A stretch of DNA of 27,234 bases from Chara braunii (GCA_003427395.1 BFEA01000557.1:341207-368440), one strand, 5' to 3'. Positions 18,162 through 26,894 are shown, counted from the first letter of the stretch. The notes: generated by a model from the sequence alone, not told the origin. Numbers and translations: made by a program.

Positions 18162-18413
18162 TTCTGCTCAGGCTCAGTCAACAGGTTTCTCTGAGCAGCT
18201 CAGTTCATGACTTGTGTAATCTTTCATTCATCGTTACATGGGATGCTGGGCCCGGTTCCCAGCACGTGGTGCTCTGCACGAATAGATTGGAGCATTGTTT
18301 GTGACCAAAAAAAAAAAAAATAATAATAACAATAATGATACATCCTTCTGCTAATGGGACTGTGCCACAGGTAACTGAGACCTTGACCATGCAGTACTTT
18401 TTCGCCCGTTTTT
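18062..18413 (+). repeat. Tandem pair of LINE-type 3' tails, period 176 bp
   Basis: GGGACGCTGGG.CCC.GTTCCCAGCACGTG, then GAATAGA.TGGAGCATT and an A tract, occurs at 18062 and again at 18238. Both tails continue after the A tract with TCCTTCTGCT. The same TTCCAGCA.GTGCTGCTCCCC motif lies at 24091-24125 in the 3' end of the LINE at 20166-24236, so these are tails of that family or of a SINE that copies it. Confidence 0.7.
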
Positions 18414-18898
18414 TTTTTCATTACTCGTTCGTTATTATTCGTCCCCCCTCTCCGGGCTGCTCTACAGGATGGTGAAGAGTGAATCTGATCTTGCAGTTTT
18501 TATTGTTACCGTTCCCCGTGCAGTTAGGGCCTTGTTAGACGTCTCCAGTAGACGGTCAGGGGGGAGTTGTCCAGGATTCCAGACAACGGCTTTTTTGCAC
18601 AAAAAAAAAAGGGGGGGGGGAGGGTCTGCGCGCCACCAGGGGACCCCCCAAAAAACATTTCAGGCTGTTCTGAGCAAAAACGAAAAAAAAACTTCAGAAA
18701 CAGTGTGTGAGGTGTGATGGTGGGGTGTGGGGGGGGTCGATTGCTTGGGGATTTCAAATAGAGGGCCCGCTGCTGCAGTTGGCAACTGCTGCACATGCAG
18801 TGACTGCAGCTGCTTCGTCTGACGCAGCGTGTGGACCATCCGCTCCAGCAAATGCAGCAGCTGCAGTGGCAGCGGCAGCGGCAGCTGTGCACACACAC

Positions 18899-18938
<40 letters not shown>

Positions 18939-19018
18939 TATATCCACACACAAACACAGACAGCCACGCACGTGAGCAGCGGCTCGGATCGGGCTTGTAC
19001 TAGCGAGCTATTCCCTCT
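18414..19018. other. No gene recognised; GCA-rich and (CA)n
   Basis: Homopolymers near 18601-18622, a GC-rich CTGCAG/GCA-repeat part (18770-18890) giving poly-Ala frames on both strands, then (CA)n at about 18893-18936. The Ala-rich frame has no start context or domain and is probably repeat translation. Confidence 0.45.
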
Positions 19019-19125
19019 TTTTGTGGTTGGATATGTCTTGTTGATTTTGTAACGTTCGGGTAGTGAAGCTTACACTTGTTCAATAGTTCGTCGTCGCTTT
19101 CTTCCCTGTACCTTTCCGCTCCCAC

Positions 19126-19199
19126 GGCGAATATAACCTAATAGGTCGAAGTGTCAGATTGTGAATTTGAAAACACGGGTTCAACTCCCGTTATTCGTC
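19126..19199 (+). tRNA. Organellar tRNA-His(GUG), in NUMT
   Basis: An acceptor of GCGAATA with TATTCGT is preceded by an encoded G-1 (19126) and followed by C73 (19199), the pair that marks bacterial and organellar tRNA-His. The anticodon arm is TCAGA-TTGTGAA-TTTGA with GTG in the loop, and the T arm is ACGGG-TTCAACT-CCCGT. The D stem is weak (one mismatch). It resembles plant organelle trnH. Inside nuclear DNA it is probably not expressed as a tRNA. Confidence 0.85.
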
Positions 19200-19382
19200 T
19201 CTTGCATCTGAACTCTGGCGAGCCTAAATCCAGCCAAAGCTGGCGTCAAGACAGTTATTCATTGACTGAAGTCAATGAATCTAAGTGAATTGTCAAACAC
19301 GAATTTGATTTTTTTTAAATTGAAAAAAAAACTCATTGCTTCACACCTTTCTTTTTTGAAGTTTTTCATCAATCAAATCAAA

Positions 19383-19430
19383 GGCTAAGTAACATAAAGG
19401 TAATGTATTGGACTGCAAATCTGCGAATGA
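19383..19430 (+). pseudogene. Partial mitochondrial trnC(GCA)
   Basis: It starts GGCTAAGTAACATAAAGG and has GGACTGCAAATC with anticodon GCA, as in plant mitochondrial trnC. It stops after the variable region, lacks the T arm and 3' acceptor, and ends exactly where the right flanking repeat begins, marking the NUMT edge. Confidence 0.8.
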
Positions 19431-19463
19431 TTTTGTGGTTGGATATGTTTTTTTTTGTTGATT

Positions 19464-19616
19464 ATACATGGCCTAATTCTTTGCCCCACTTTAGAGCATG
19501 GGCTGTTTGGATGTTTCCGGGTGGCCACGAGTTCTCTTTGGGGGGAATGTATGTTTTGTGGGTCGGCGTGGAAGGCTTTCCCAATTTTTTCGGACCCGTA
19601 ACAGGGGGTGTCGATA
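19464..19616. other. Sequence upstream of ribozyme 2, unassigned
   Basis: No gene is seen. GGGGGT...ACCCCC (19604-19620) can form a hairpin that would compete with stem I of the ribozyme. Confidence 0.4.
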
Positions 19617-19669
19617 CCCCCTGATGAGGTTGCCGCTGGCAGCAACCGAAACTAGTCGGGGATGCCAGC
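19617..19669 (+). ncRNA. Hammerhead ribozyme 2 (type I, minimal stem III)
   Basis: All conserved core positions are present. CTGATGA is at 19621-19627, stem II GGTTGC/GCAACC is 6 bp (19628-19633 with 19642-19647), and GAAA is at 19648-19651. Stem III is AC/GT closed by a 2-base loop (19651-19656). The cleavage triplet is GTC with the cut after C19657, and stem I is CCCC/GGGG (19617-19620 with 19658-19661), extendable by two pairs past a bulge. Loop II GCTGGCA (19635-19641) is perfectly complementary to TGCCAGC at 19663-19669, a plausible tertiary contact. Such short stem III is known from Penelope-like elements and small retroelement repeats, where dimers cleave. The surrounding element is not identified. 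Confidence 0.82.
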
Positions 19670-19885
19670 CGCCAAGGTCCAACGGGGTTTTCACTCTGAT
19701 TTTTTTACGAGGGCTGAGGCGGATACCATAGCCATGCTGTGGTAAAAAATTTTCTCCGTGTAACTCCTTTTTTACGAGAGTTAATCTATTGGGATGTTTT
19801 CTTCGCACATGATCTGCCGTGTTAGCACGGTTGTGTGCTTACGAGTCAGTTCTCCTGTCTCATCATCCTCACACAGGGGGTGTCA
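19670..19885. other. No gene recognised downstream of ribozyme 2
   Basis: Mixed sequence leading to the left flanking repeat of NUMT B. No domain or RNA gene was identified. Confidence 0.35.
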
Positions 19886-19923
19886 GTGCGTTCTTGCGGG
19901 AGGAGTCTTCTGTCTTAGGCAAG
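19886..19923. repeat. Left 38-bp direct repeat flanking NUMT B
   Basis: It matches 24404-24441 at 33 of 38 positions, including an unbroken AGTCTTCTGTCTTAGG. The pair brackets the nad4L NUMT together with its LINE insertion. Confidence 0.75.
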
Positions 19924-19960
19924 CGGAAATGGGCCACTTGTTTTGGTTTGGGTAGATTTC

Positions 19961-20165
19961 AATAGTGCCACGAATTCGAAAACAAGAATAGCGAGCCCAA
20001 TAGCAGATTCAGCAGCAGCTACAGTTAATATGAATAAAGCAAATAATCGACCCATCATGTCATCAAGATAAACAGAGTAGAGGCGTTCGCAAGACCGTAA
20101 GAGCATATCCAACACTTAGGGATTTAAAGACTAAAAAGTTCAAATTGACAGCAAGTAACATTAAC
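19961..20165 (-). pseudogene. Mitochondrial nad4L NUMT, 3' part
   Basis: nad4L encodes NADH dehydrogenase subunit 4L, a small membrane subunit of complex I. On the minus strand the sequence encodes LMLLAVNLNFLVF, then [19 protein letters not shown] and [14 protein letters not shown], then RIRGTI. These are the conserved second and third helices of plant nad4L. About 50 foreign bases (20077-20126) split it after NFLVF, and one base is lost near 19978 before RIRG. The 5' part of the gene continues at 24237-24275 on the other side of the LINE. Confidence 0.9.
20159..20165. repeat. LINE target-site duplication, left
   Basis: CATTAAC, repeated at 24237-24243 directly after the LINE poly(A). It lies in nad4L, and joining the two sides at one copy restores the nad4L sequence. 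Confidence 0.88.
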
Positions 20166-20462
20166 CAACAGGACCAGTTAATAGATTCGGATAATGATGC
20201 AAACCACGACTCACAGCAGGAAAGATACTCACAGATGCAAGCCTTACAACAACCTCTGCAAACGTTTGCCTCGCAACAATGGGAAGGTGTGCACATCAGA
20301 GGCCGAATGACACGCCATCAAAAGGAAGGTTCCATGGACAAAAAAATCTTTAGTATGGCCCGAGCACGCATACGCAGAACAACGATAGAGGCGCTATATG
20401 ATTCCGCACTCGGCGCACAGGGAGGTGGCCTGTTCGACGGCCCAGTGTATGCAGATAGCGAG
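20166..20462 (+). pseudogene. LINE 2 ORF2, pre-RT segment
   Basis: Gln/Asp-rich region then IRGRMTRHQKEGSMDKKIFSM and RARIRRTTIEALYDS, the conserved region just before RT (arginine-rich, E-G-D-K, then an RR-x-x-I-x-x-L helix). It is in the third plus frame and shifts near 20460 into the frame of the RT. The element begins within this segment because of 5' truncation. Confidence 0.75.
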
Positions 20463-21470
20463 AACCTTTTTCAAAGACCTTTTTACCTCTGGATGTGCCC
20501 AACAAAAGAAGGGAACAAGACAAAGTGAGATCGCTGAATTTTTAAAACCACTAACGAATCGTCTAACGCAGCAGCAAAGCATGGACCTGGAGCAGCCCTT
20601 GTCCAAGGAAGAAATCTGGACAGCAATGATGCAGATGGAGGAGGAGAAAACCCCGGGTGCGGATGGACTTCCCAAGGCGTTCTGGGTAACCGTCTGGCCC
20701 CAGATGGCCCCAGACCTCATGGAATTCTACCGCTGTGTATGGGAGACGGGGAGTATGGGGGAACTGGTAGGTCAAGGCATCCTCACGTTGATACACAAAA
20801 AAGGCGACATGATGGATATCAGAAACTATCGATCGATAACATTGCTCACGGTCGTGTATAAAATGCTAGCGAAAGCCCTGGCGAACCGCCTGATCCCGGT
20901 CGTTGACCAAATCATCCACCCGACACAGACGGGCTTTGTCAAAGGTCGCAGGATCCAATATAATATTTTGCTGGTCAATGAACTGATTAAATTGGCCAGG
21001 CAGGATAAACAAAATGTGGCGATGGTATTCATTGACTTTGAGAAAGCCTATGATCACGTAGACTGGTTGTTCCTGGACTCTTGTATGGAAAAAATGAATA
21101 TAGGCCCGGTCTTTCGTCGCTGGACACAAATCTTGCATCAAAATGCGACCACAAGTGTTCAAATAAACGGCAGAGTAGCACCGCCAATCCCATTGCAGCG
21201 GTCGGTACACCAAGGTGATCCGCAGGCGCCCATCCTGTTCATTATAGTCATGGAGGCGCTGGCAACGAACCTCCATGAAAATAAAAACTTGAGGAAGCTG
21301 CAGGTCTCTTCCATCCCAGAAGAAGCGATCCCCATCAGTTCAATGTTTGCTGATGACCTGACTCTCATAGTGGACGCCACCGGCGAGAATATGGAAGAGA
21401 TCAGACGACTCTTTGACAAATTTATGGAGGTCTCGGACATGACGGTTAACTGGGGAAATAAAACATTGGA
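20463..21470 (+). pseudogene. LINE 2 reverse transcriptase domain
   Basis: The RT copies element RNA at the nicked target. Motifs in order are FFKDLFTSG, KTPGADGLPKAFW, ILTLIHKKGD, NYRSITLL, YKMLAKALANRL, GFVKGR, then motif A VFIDFEKAYDHVDW (first catalytic Asp), motif B SVHQGDPQAP and motif C MFADDLTLIVD (FADD, the other two Asp). The catalytic residues are intact and there is no stop within the domain. It ends with a frameshift near 21440-21470. It fits an APE-type LINE (L1/I/Jockey range); I cannot place the clade without a tree. Confidence 0.93.
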
Positions 21471-23596
21471 TGGTGGATTCACCACCAGGGAGTACGACCC
21501 CCGGAACTACCACGGGTCAAATGGCTCCCGGAGTACTAGGCATTATGTTGACAGCAACCGGAAAACCGGCGTCGAATGACGAATGGATCCTCAAACCCGC
21601 ACTGGAAAAGCTGGCACGTTGGAACGACAAGCACACTTCGTTAATCGGCAGGGCGCTGGCGATTAATAATGTTGTGTTGGCCGCCCTTTGGTACAAGTCC
21701 GCAATATGGGCGTTAAGAAAGGAGGCGGTGAGGTCGCTGAAGAGGCAAATATCAACCATGCTGTGGAGAGGTAATAGCAAGCTTCCGAATGTGATCAGCA
21801 GGGTGGCATGGGTGTCGGTAATCCAACCCAAAGACAAAGGGGGCTTGGGGATCCTGGACCCGGGCATTCAGACCACAACACTAATGGTACAATGGAACAA
21901 AAGACTGGTGTTCACAGGGGACCTTCCGTGGTCTGCACTGGCGCTGGAACAAATTCGCCGACTCGCTCCGCAAGCACCGCAGGCAGTCAACCCTCTGACC
22001 TGGCTGGAAGACCGGTTCTGGTCTATACCCCGACGCCCCAACTTTGACCGGACTGCGTGTCAGGGGGGCCAGGCCACGAATCGTGATGCAACCCGAGGTG
22101 ATCTTCCAAAAGACGATTTCTGGATCCGCTGCTTGAGGGTCTGGCGCCAGCTTCCACTACCCGACGAACCTGGACCATCCAGGTGGGAAGAGGTGGCGCG
22201 ACAACCCCTGTTTGGAAATAGAAACATCATAGACAGCAACGGAAGGGTATACCGCAGCTCGGACTCCCCTTGGAACAGCTGGGTTAAGAAGGGCATAATT
22301 AGAATAAAAGACATTTGGGATTCGGGAAACAAGGATTGGAAAGCAGCGCCACAGATCAGGGAGTCGCTGAGATATTGTCATAATATAGAAAAGAACTTGG
22401 AACAACTTATCTTCTCAATCCCCCCGGACTGGATACGCATCCTGCGCAAGGGGCCAAAGCTGGTGGTAGGGGACTGGGTAAGAATTCCCGGGGACCCAGA
22501 GAGTGTGGGGAGCATTGTAGAGACACGCGAAGACGAAACGCTGATCAATCTCTTCCACAAAGGGGAAGACAATAAATTAACTAGATACACCCTGGATGTG
22601 ACGAGATGGTGGCGGAAAATTGATCTGCATAGAATCCGGGTGCTACAAGATAAGGAGGGTTGGATAGCATATCAACCGGACACCTGGATTGCAGACCTCC
22701 CCCTTGACCCGGAGGAGTGGCAGTGCCCCCCTACACGCAAAACTTAGGGGACCGGAAATGTGAAGCCGCACAACTTAACAGTAAAAGCTACGTACCGTCT
22801 TCTGCGCCCCAAGGTAAACCTGAGAGACGTGGTGAAGACACGCTGGAGGTCTCATTTGAATGTGGGAACCGAGGCCATCCGTCCCATTCGGTGGTTCTCC
22901 CTCACGAGGACTAAACCTGCAAAGTTGGCCTTGCTGCAGTGGCAGATAGAGCATCGTTGCCTCCCCACTAACGACAAGCTAATAGATCGCACACACTTGG
23001 AACAGAAAGGTTTGGCGCTCCCCTGGTGTAAGTCGTGTCACACGGCGTTCCCCTCCCGCAAAATCCCGGAAACCATAGAACACATATTTATGAAGTGTTC
23101 GGGGGCAATCCTTACATGGCGATGGTGGGACAAAATCTGGAGACTGCTGGAGACTGAATCAACCTGGCCATGGGACAGGAGGGCAATACTGTTTGAAACA
23201 TGGACCTCCCCCTTGGGCAATGCTTTTGAAAACAACATGTTTAAGATGGGGAGGAGGGCAGTTGTGTGGGCGATCTGGAGAAAAAGGTGTATACATGTCC
23301 TCGAGGGAGTCTGCATAGCTGGGGAGGAAATGACTGACATGATCAAACAATACATTCATCAAGAAATTATGGTGCAATGGCATATAGTTAAGAATCAACT
23401 AGACCTGTTCCAGACGTATAAAGATATAAAACAAGCGATTCAACGTTTCTCAGGGGACTGGCTGGGAGGTGAGAGTGGAGGCCGGATAGCTTTCGTTAAG
23501 TGGGACGGAGACTGCGCCCAAGGGAGCACGGCGGACAACCAAGATGGTAACAGGGAGGTGATCAAGAGAGATTACCAGATCTGCTTTAGAGATTAA
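21470..23596 (+). pseudogene. LINE 2 ORF2 C-terminal region with zinc finger, one stop
   Basis: This is one frame from about 21470 to TAA 23594-23596, interrupted only by TAG at 22745-22747. It starts with the post-RT segment GVLGIMLT, LEKLARWNDKHTSLIGRALA, LWYKSAIW, MLWRG and KGGLGI, typical of LINE ORF2. A part around 22450-22600 reads VVGDWVRIPGDPESVGSIVE and is SH3/KOW-like by eye. After the stop come LALLQWQIEHRCLPTNDKL and WCKSCH...ETIEHIFMKC, a C-x2-C...H-x4-C zf-RVT finger (about 23027-23100). The rest is Trp-rich helical sequence. Confidence 0.85.
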
Positions 23597-24236
23597 ACAA
23601 CAGTGGGCCAAGAGGTCCCGCTTCGGCCGCCCTCGGATTTCCACGACCCTTTCCCGCCTCATCGATTGGCTATGGTGGATATGCAATGGTATGGGAAGGA
23701 ATAAACAGGAGGACAAGTGGTCCGCAGGACAAGACGACATCAATGTTGGCAGGCCCATGCTTCAATCTTATTTTGTACATGGGATACATGGGATGCTGGG
23801 GCCATTTTTCAAAAAACAAACTGTGTGTGACAGATTGAGCAAGTTGTGTCTGGTTTTGACAGGGTATTGGGTCAAAGGGTTAACTGGATAAGACACACAC
23901 ATATTTAAATAAGGGGGTTGCTGAGACATGGCTGGGTCACTAGATAAGGGGTGCTCCTCGGAAGGGATGAGTGACATAAGCAGCTCCACGGGATATTGGA
24001 GGCCCAAGCTGAGTTTGAAGTGACCACAGCCCCGGGGAACAAAAAACAGCAATATCTGTATTGCACGATGTATCAAAGGGACGCAAGACTCGGTTTCCAG
24101 CAGGTGCTGCTCCCCACCAATAGATGGAGCCTCCCCGACGGTGCTAGATGTGTCTGCTCTTATCAGCGCACCTAGCATCCGATCGGGTTGTTCTCTAAAT
24201 AAAATAAAATTAAAAAAAAAAAACAAAAAAAAAAAC
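23597..24236 (+). other. LINE 2 3' UTR and tail
   Basis: No further domain is seen. It holds the tail motif TTTCCAGCAGGTGCTGCTCC (about 24092-24111), then CCCACCAATAGATGGAGCC, a roughly 70-bp terminal block ending GTTGTTCTCTAAATAAAATAAAA, and an A-rich tail. Confidence 0.7.
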
Positions 24237-24275
24237 CATTAACTCAATTGGCGTTAACATAATAAGGATATTCTT
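24237..24275 (-). pseudogene. nad4L NUMT, 5' part
   Basis: On the minus strand this encodes KNILIMLTPIELM, the first conserved helix of nad4L, directly upstream (in gene order) of the LMLLAVNLNF at 20165. The LINE thus split the NUMT. The match fades beyond about 24275. Confidence 0.85.
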
Positions 24276-24718
24276 TGTTCCTCCTTTTTGGCAGTGCTGC
24301 GAGTGACAATGTGTAGTTTAAGATGAATGTCGAGAATGCCAATGCTGTTATATTTGTTTGTTTTTGATAAATGAGGTTTGGTTTTGTGGGCGGGTGCGGG
24401 GTGGTGCCTTCTCGCTGGAGTAGTCTTCTGTCTTAGGTAAGTTGCCTTCTGCCCTCCATCCCCTTATGGTTTGAAATACATATGTATACATGTATATGTG
24501 AAAGTGTGCCACTTTGGCGGCAGACTGGTGTGTAGGCTCTTGGCGCTGAACCACACAAAGTGGCCAACCTTGCATTTTCTATTATATTGCCTATCTATAC
24601 TTTTTCGTTATGGATGGCTTGTGATGATCTGTGAAGGGAATGAAGGAGAGAATCTGGGGTCTTTTAAAACAAAACACACTATCTACTCGCGCACACTATC
24701 TACTCGCCCACACTATCT

Positions 24719-24720
<2 letters not shown>
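24276..24720. other. No gene recognised; contains the right NUMT flank repeat
   Basis: The 38-bp right direct repeat is at 24404-24441. Three repeats of CACACTATCTACTCGC precede the CA run (24675-24725). No coding feature is seen. Confidence 0.4.

Positions 24721-24723
<3 letters not shown>

Positions 24724-24773
<50 letters not shown>
24724..24773. repeat. (CA)n microsatellite
   Basis: About 25 CA units. Confidence 0.95.
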
Positions 24774-24774
<1 letters not shown>

Positions 24775-24779
24775 TTAAT

Positions 24780-26100
24780 TACCTGCACAAACAATCAAAA
24801 TCAAAATTGATAAACATCACACATACAATCACCACTTACGGACCAACCAACATTATTATTACAACCTACTGCATACTACCATTGACACAATAAACAAAAG
24901 CATAACTTTTTTTAAAAAGAAACCCCCCTTATACACCACTGCAGATATAAAAATACAACCCCTTCTGCACTACCATTAAGTAGGAAGGTCATGTAAAACG
25001 GAAGACTAAAAAGACCCACACAATGAACCCAGGACCTTACTACAGAGTAAATAGAAACCACCTTCCCGCCCACCATCCCCAAACTCGCACCCCCAATGAA
25101 AGAAAGCACACCCACACACGAGCAACTCGATGTACGCAAGCAAGAACTAAGTACCAAAGATCAAAAAACAAAAAGCAAAAAAACAGGCCACACACACTGA
25201 GAACAAAAAAACAAGAACAAAAACGACAAAACAAATATACAGACAAAAATACCAGAACAATACCCACATTTGACCTGCAGACACAAAAATACAACCCTCT
25301 GTGCACTACTAGTTAAACATGATAGTCATGTAAAATAAATAGACCCACACAACCAACCTAGGACCTCATATCAAAATAAATAGAGTCCACCTTCCCGCCC
25401 ACCATCCCCAAACTCGCACCCCCAACACAAGAAGGCACACCCACACACGAGCAATGCAGCGTACGCTAGCAAGAACCAAGAACTCAAGAACAAAAAAAAC
25501 AAAAAACAAAAAACAAAAAATAGGCCACACGCTCTGAGTACAAAAAACAAGAACAAAAACGACAAAACACATACATAAAATGCCAACACTTGACCTGCAG
25601 ACTCAATTTATTAATTTTTCAAAAAATAACACGCCCTTCCCCCCACTAGTGACTGAAACACATACGGACAATCACCCGAAAATGTGACGTCTCAGCAAAA
25701 CGCAGACAGTATAAAGTACAGAGCTCTGAAAATTCAAACGGACACAACCCGACCCACCCCGCTCATGACCGCACATACGAACAACTGACTTCTGAGAACC
25801 TGCCAAAAAGACATTGCTCACCAAAAGAATACACGCCTTCCATCCTTGCATACACACCCACCCCCCATATCACGAAGAACTAAAGCAAAACCCCCTCTCC
25901 AACCACCCCCCGACCTGTTGAATCCCAAAACCATACTACATACACCCCCACCACACCCACGGGTTGCCACCCTTACCACACGCTACCCAACCCCGCTAGC
26001 CCACCAATCCACCACCCGCACTCGCACCAACTATACCCATACACCCGCTCACACCTTCCACACCATCCAGCTGCATCTCCACCTCATTACACCTGCTTAA
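24780..26100. other. A+C-rich, G-depleted stretch
   Basis: Over about 1.3 kb the plus strand is almost entirely A and C with few G, outside and inside the tandem repeat. I recognise no gene. It may be a satellite-like or telomere-proximal repeat; that is speculation. Confidence 0.55.
24941..25600. repeat. Tandem repeat, period about 336 bp, G-poor
   Basis: Unit 1 starts GCAGATATAAAAATACAACC (24941) and unit 2 GCAGACACAAAAATACAACC (25277); a third start lies at 25597. Shared blocks are CACCTTCCCGCCCACC, CCCCAAACTCGCACCCCCAA, CACACCCACACACGAGCAA and AACAAGAACAAAAACGAC. Long open frames on the minus strand reflect base composition and carry no domain. Confidence 0.85.
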
Positions 26101-26392
26101 AAGTATGCAGCCAATGGGTTCATCCGCATCTTCAGCCGGACCGACCCACGGTTGGTTACACATACTACTGCCTGCGTTCTCCTCGCTCCAACCTCAGACT
26201 CGGTACTGTGGACGGGACGACTAGACCCTCCATAGCTACCTGAGAAAGGAGGTTGTCTTTCTTTCTCCTTAGCAGTTGCTAATAGTTCACATACGTGAAC
26301 AAACGCTGCTGCTGTCAGTGCTGATCGGCAGATCGTAGGCAGTGAAGCCTTACACTGCGATCACGACAGGCCATCTCAGGACGTGGACAGGA
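26101..26392. promoter_or_regulatory. Possible promoter or 5' leader
   Basis: Balanced composition returns here. CCAAT occurs at about 26111. The stretch ends at an ATG that opens a short exon-like frame. No TATA box is obvious. Confidence 0.25.
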
Positions 26393-26443
26393 ATGGCTGC
26401 TATGGACGAATACCTCGCCGAAGCTGAAGCCAACGAGCACATG
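26393..26443 (+). CDS. Candidate first coding exon of an unknown gene
   Basis: ATG at 26393 opens MAAMDEYLAEAEANEHM, an acidic helical peptide, directly followed by a consensus donor ATG/GTAAGT. I do not recognise the protein. The next exon-like segment does not join in phase, so a missing small exon or a wrong boundary is possible. Confidence 0.3.
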
Positions 26444-26701
26444 GTAAGTTCGGCTCGGAACACCGGCTGCTCAAATCCTCACCACTTGCCCCCTCACTAC
26501 CACTGGGAGCCAGAGGAACCTCACCCTTTGATGAGCCGTGATAGGCGCAAGCGGCGTTTAGGGGATGCGCCACCCCTCCTCCACCAGTTATACTGCTGGT
26601 GTTGATGGCATTGACCATCACGCTCCCTACTCTTCTTCTTCCTCATCTGCCTTGTTGTACTTCTCTTCTTTATGCATAAAAGTGTGTGCATGGTTTGCCA
26701 G

Positions 26702-26745
26702 CTGATCTGTACGAGGAGAGACTGTTGCGACACCTGGATGACGAG
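26702..26745 (+). CDS. Candidate internal exon of an unknown gene
   Basis: 44 bp between an acceptor-like TTTGCCAG and the donor GAG/GTATGT. The most protein-like frame reads [14 protein letters not shown], which needs one base from the exon before. The 51-bp exon upstream leaves none, so the pair is only tentative. Confidence 0.3.
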
Positions 26746-26837
26746 GTATGTAATCCTACCGCCTGCAGAACTAATGGTTTATCTATGGCTAATGGAGATT
26801 CCCACGAATGGGTTGCTATGGTTGCATATGGCACTTC

Positions 26838-26839
<2 letters not shown>

Positions 26840-26894
<55 letters not shown>

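Larger units (their letters stand above)
19019..19463. mobile_element. NUMT A: mitochondrial trnH-trnC segment with flanking repeats
   Basis: Mitochondrial-type DNA carrying trnH(GUG) and the first two thirds of trnC(GCA). It is bracketed by the same block, TTTTGTGGTTGGATATGT then TGTTGATT, at 19019-19046 and 19431-19463; the right copy has 5 extra T. The insert is therefore about 19047-19430. The spacer between the tRNAs is AT-rich like organelle DNA. The direct repeats look like a long target duplication. Confidence 0.7.
20166..24236 (+). mobile_element. LINE 2, 5'-truncated, inserted in nad4L NUMT
   Basis: A 4.07-kb non-LTR retrotransposon copy with RT, C-terminal region and zinc finger, a 3' UTR (23597-24180) and an A-rich tail (TAAATAAAATAAAATTAAAA...). 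ORF1 and EN are missing, as expected from 5' truncation during target-primed insertion. It is bounded by CATTAAC on both sides. It shares its 3' tail motif with the tails at 18062-18413. Confidence 0.92.

Noticed and set aside
18707-19003. Ala-rich frame
   Set aside because: Produced by GCA/CTGCAG repeats with poly-Ala or Cys-rich reading on both strands. No start context or domain.
24912-25589. Minus-strand frames rich in Phe, Leu, Val and Cys
   Set aside because: They follow from the A+C-rich composition and repeat with the 336-bp unit. No signal peptide or membrane-protein family fits.
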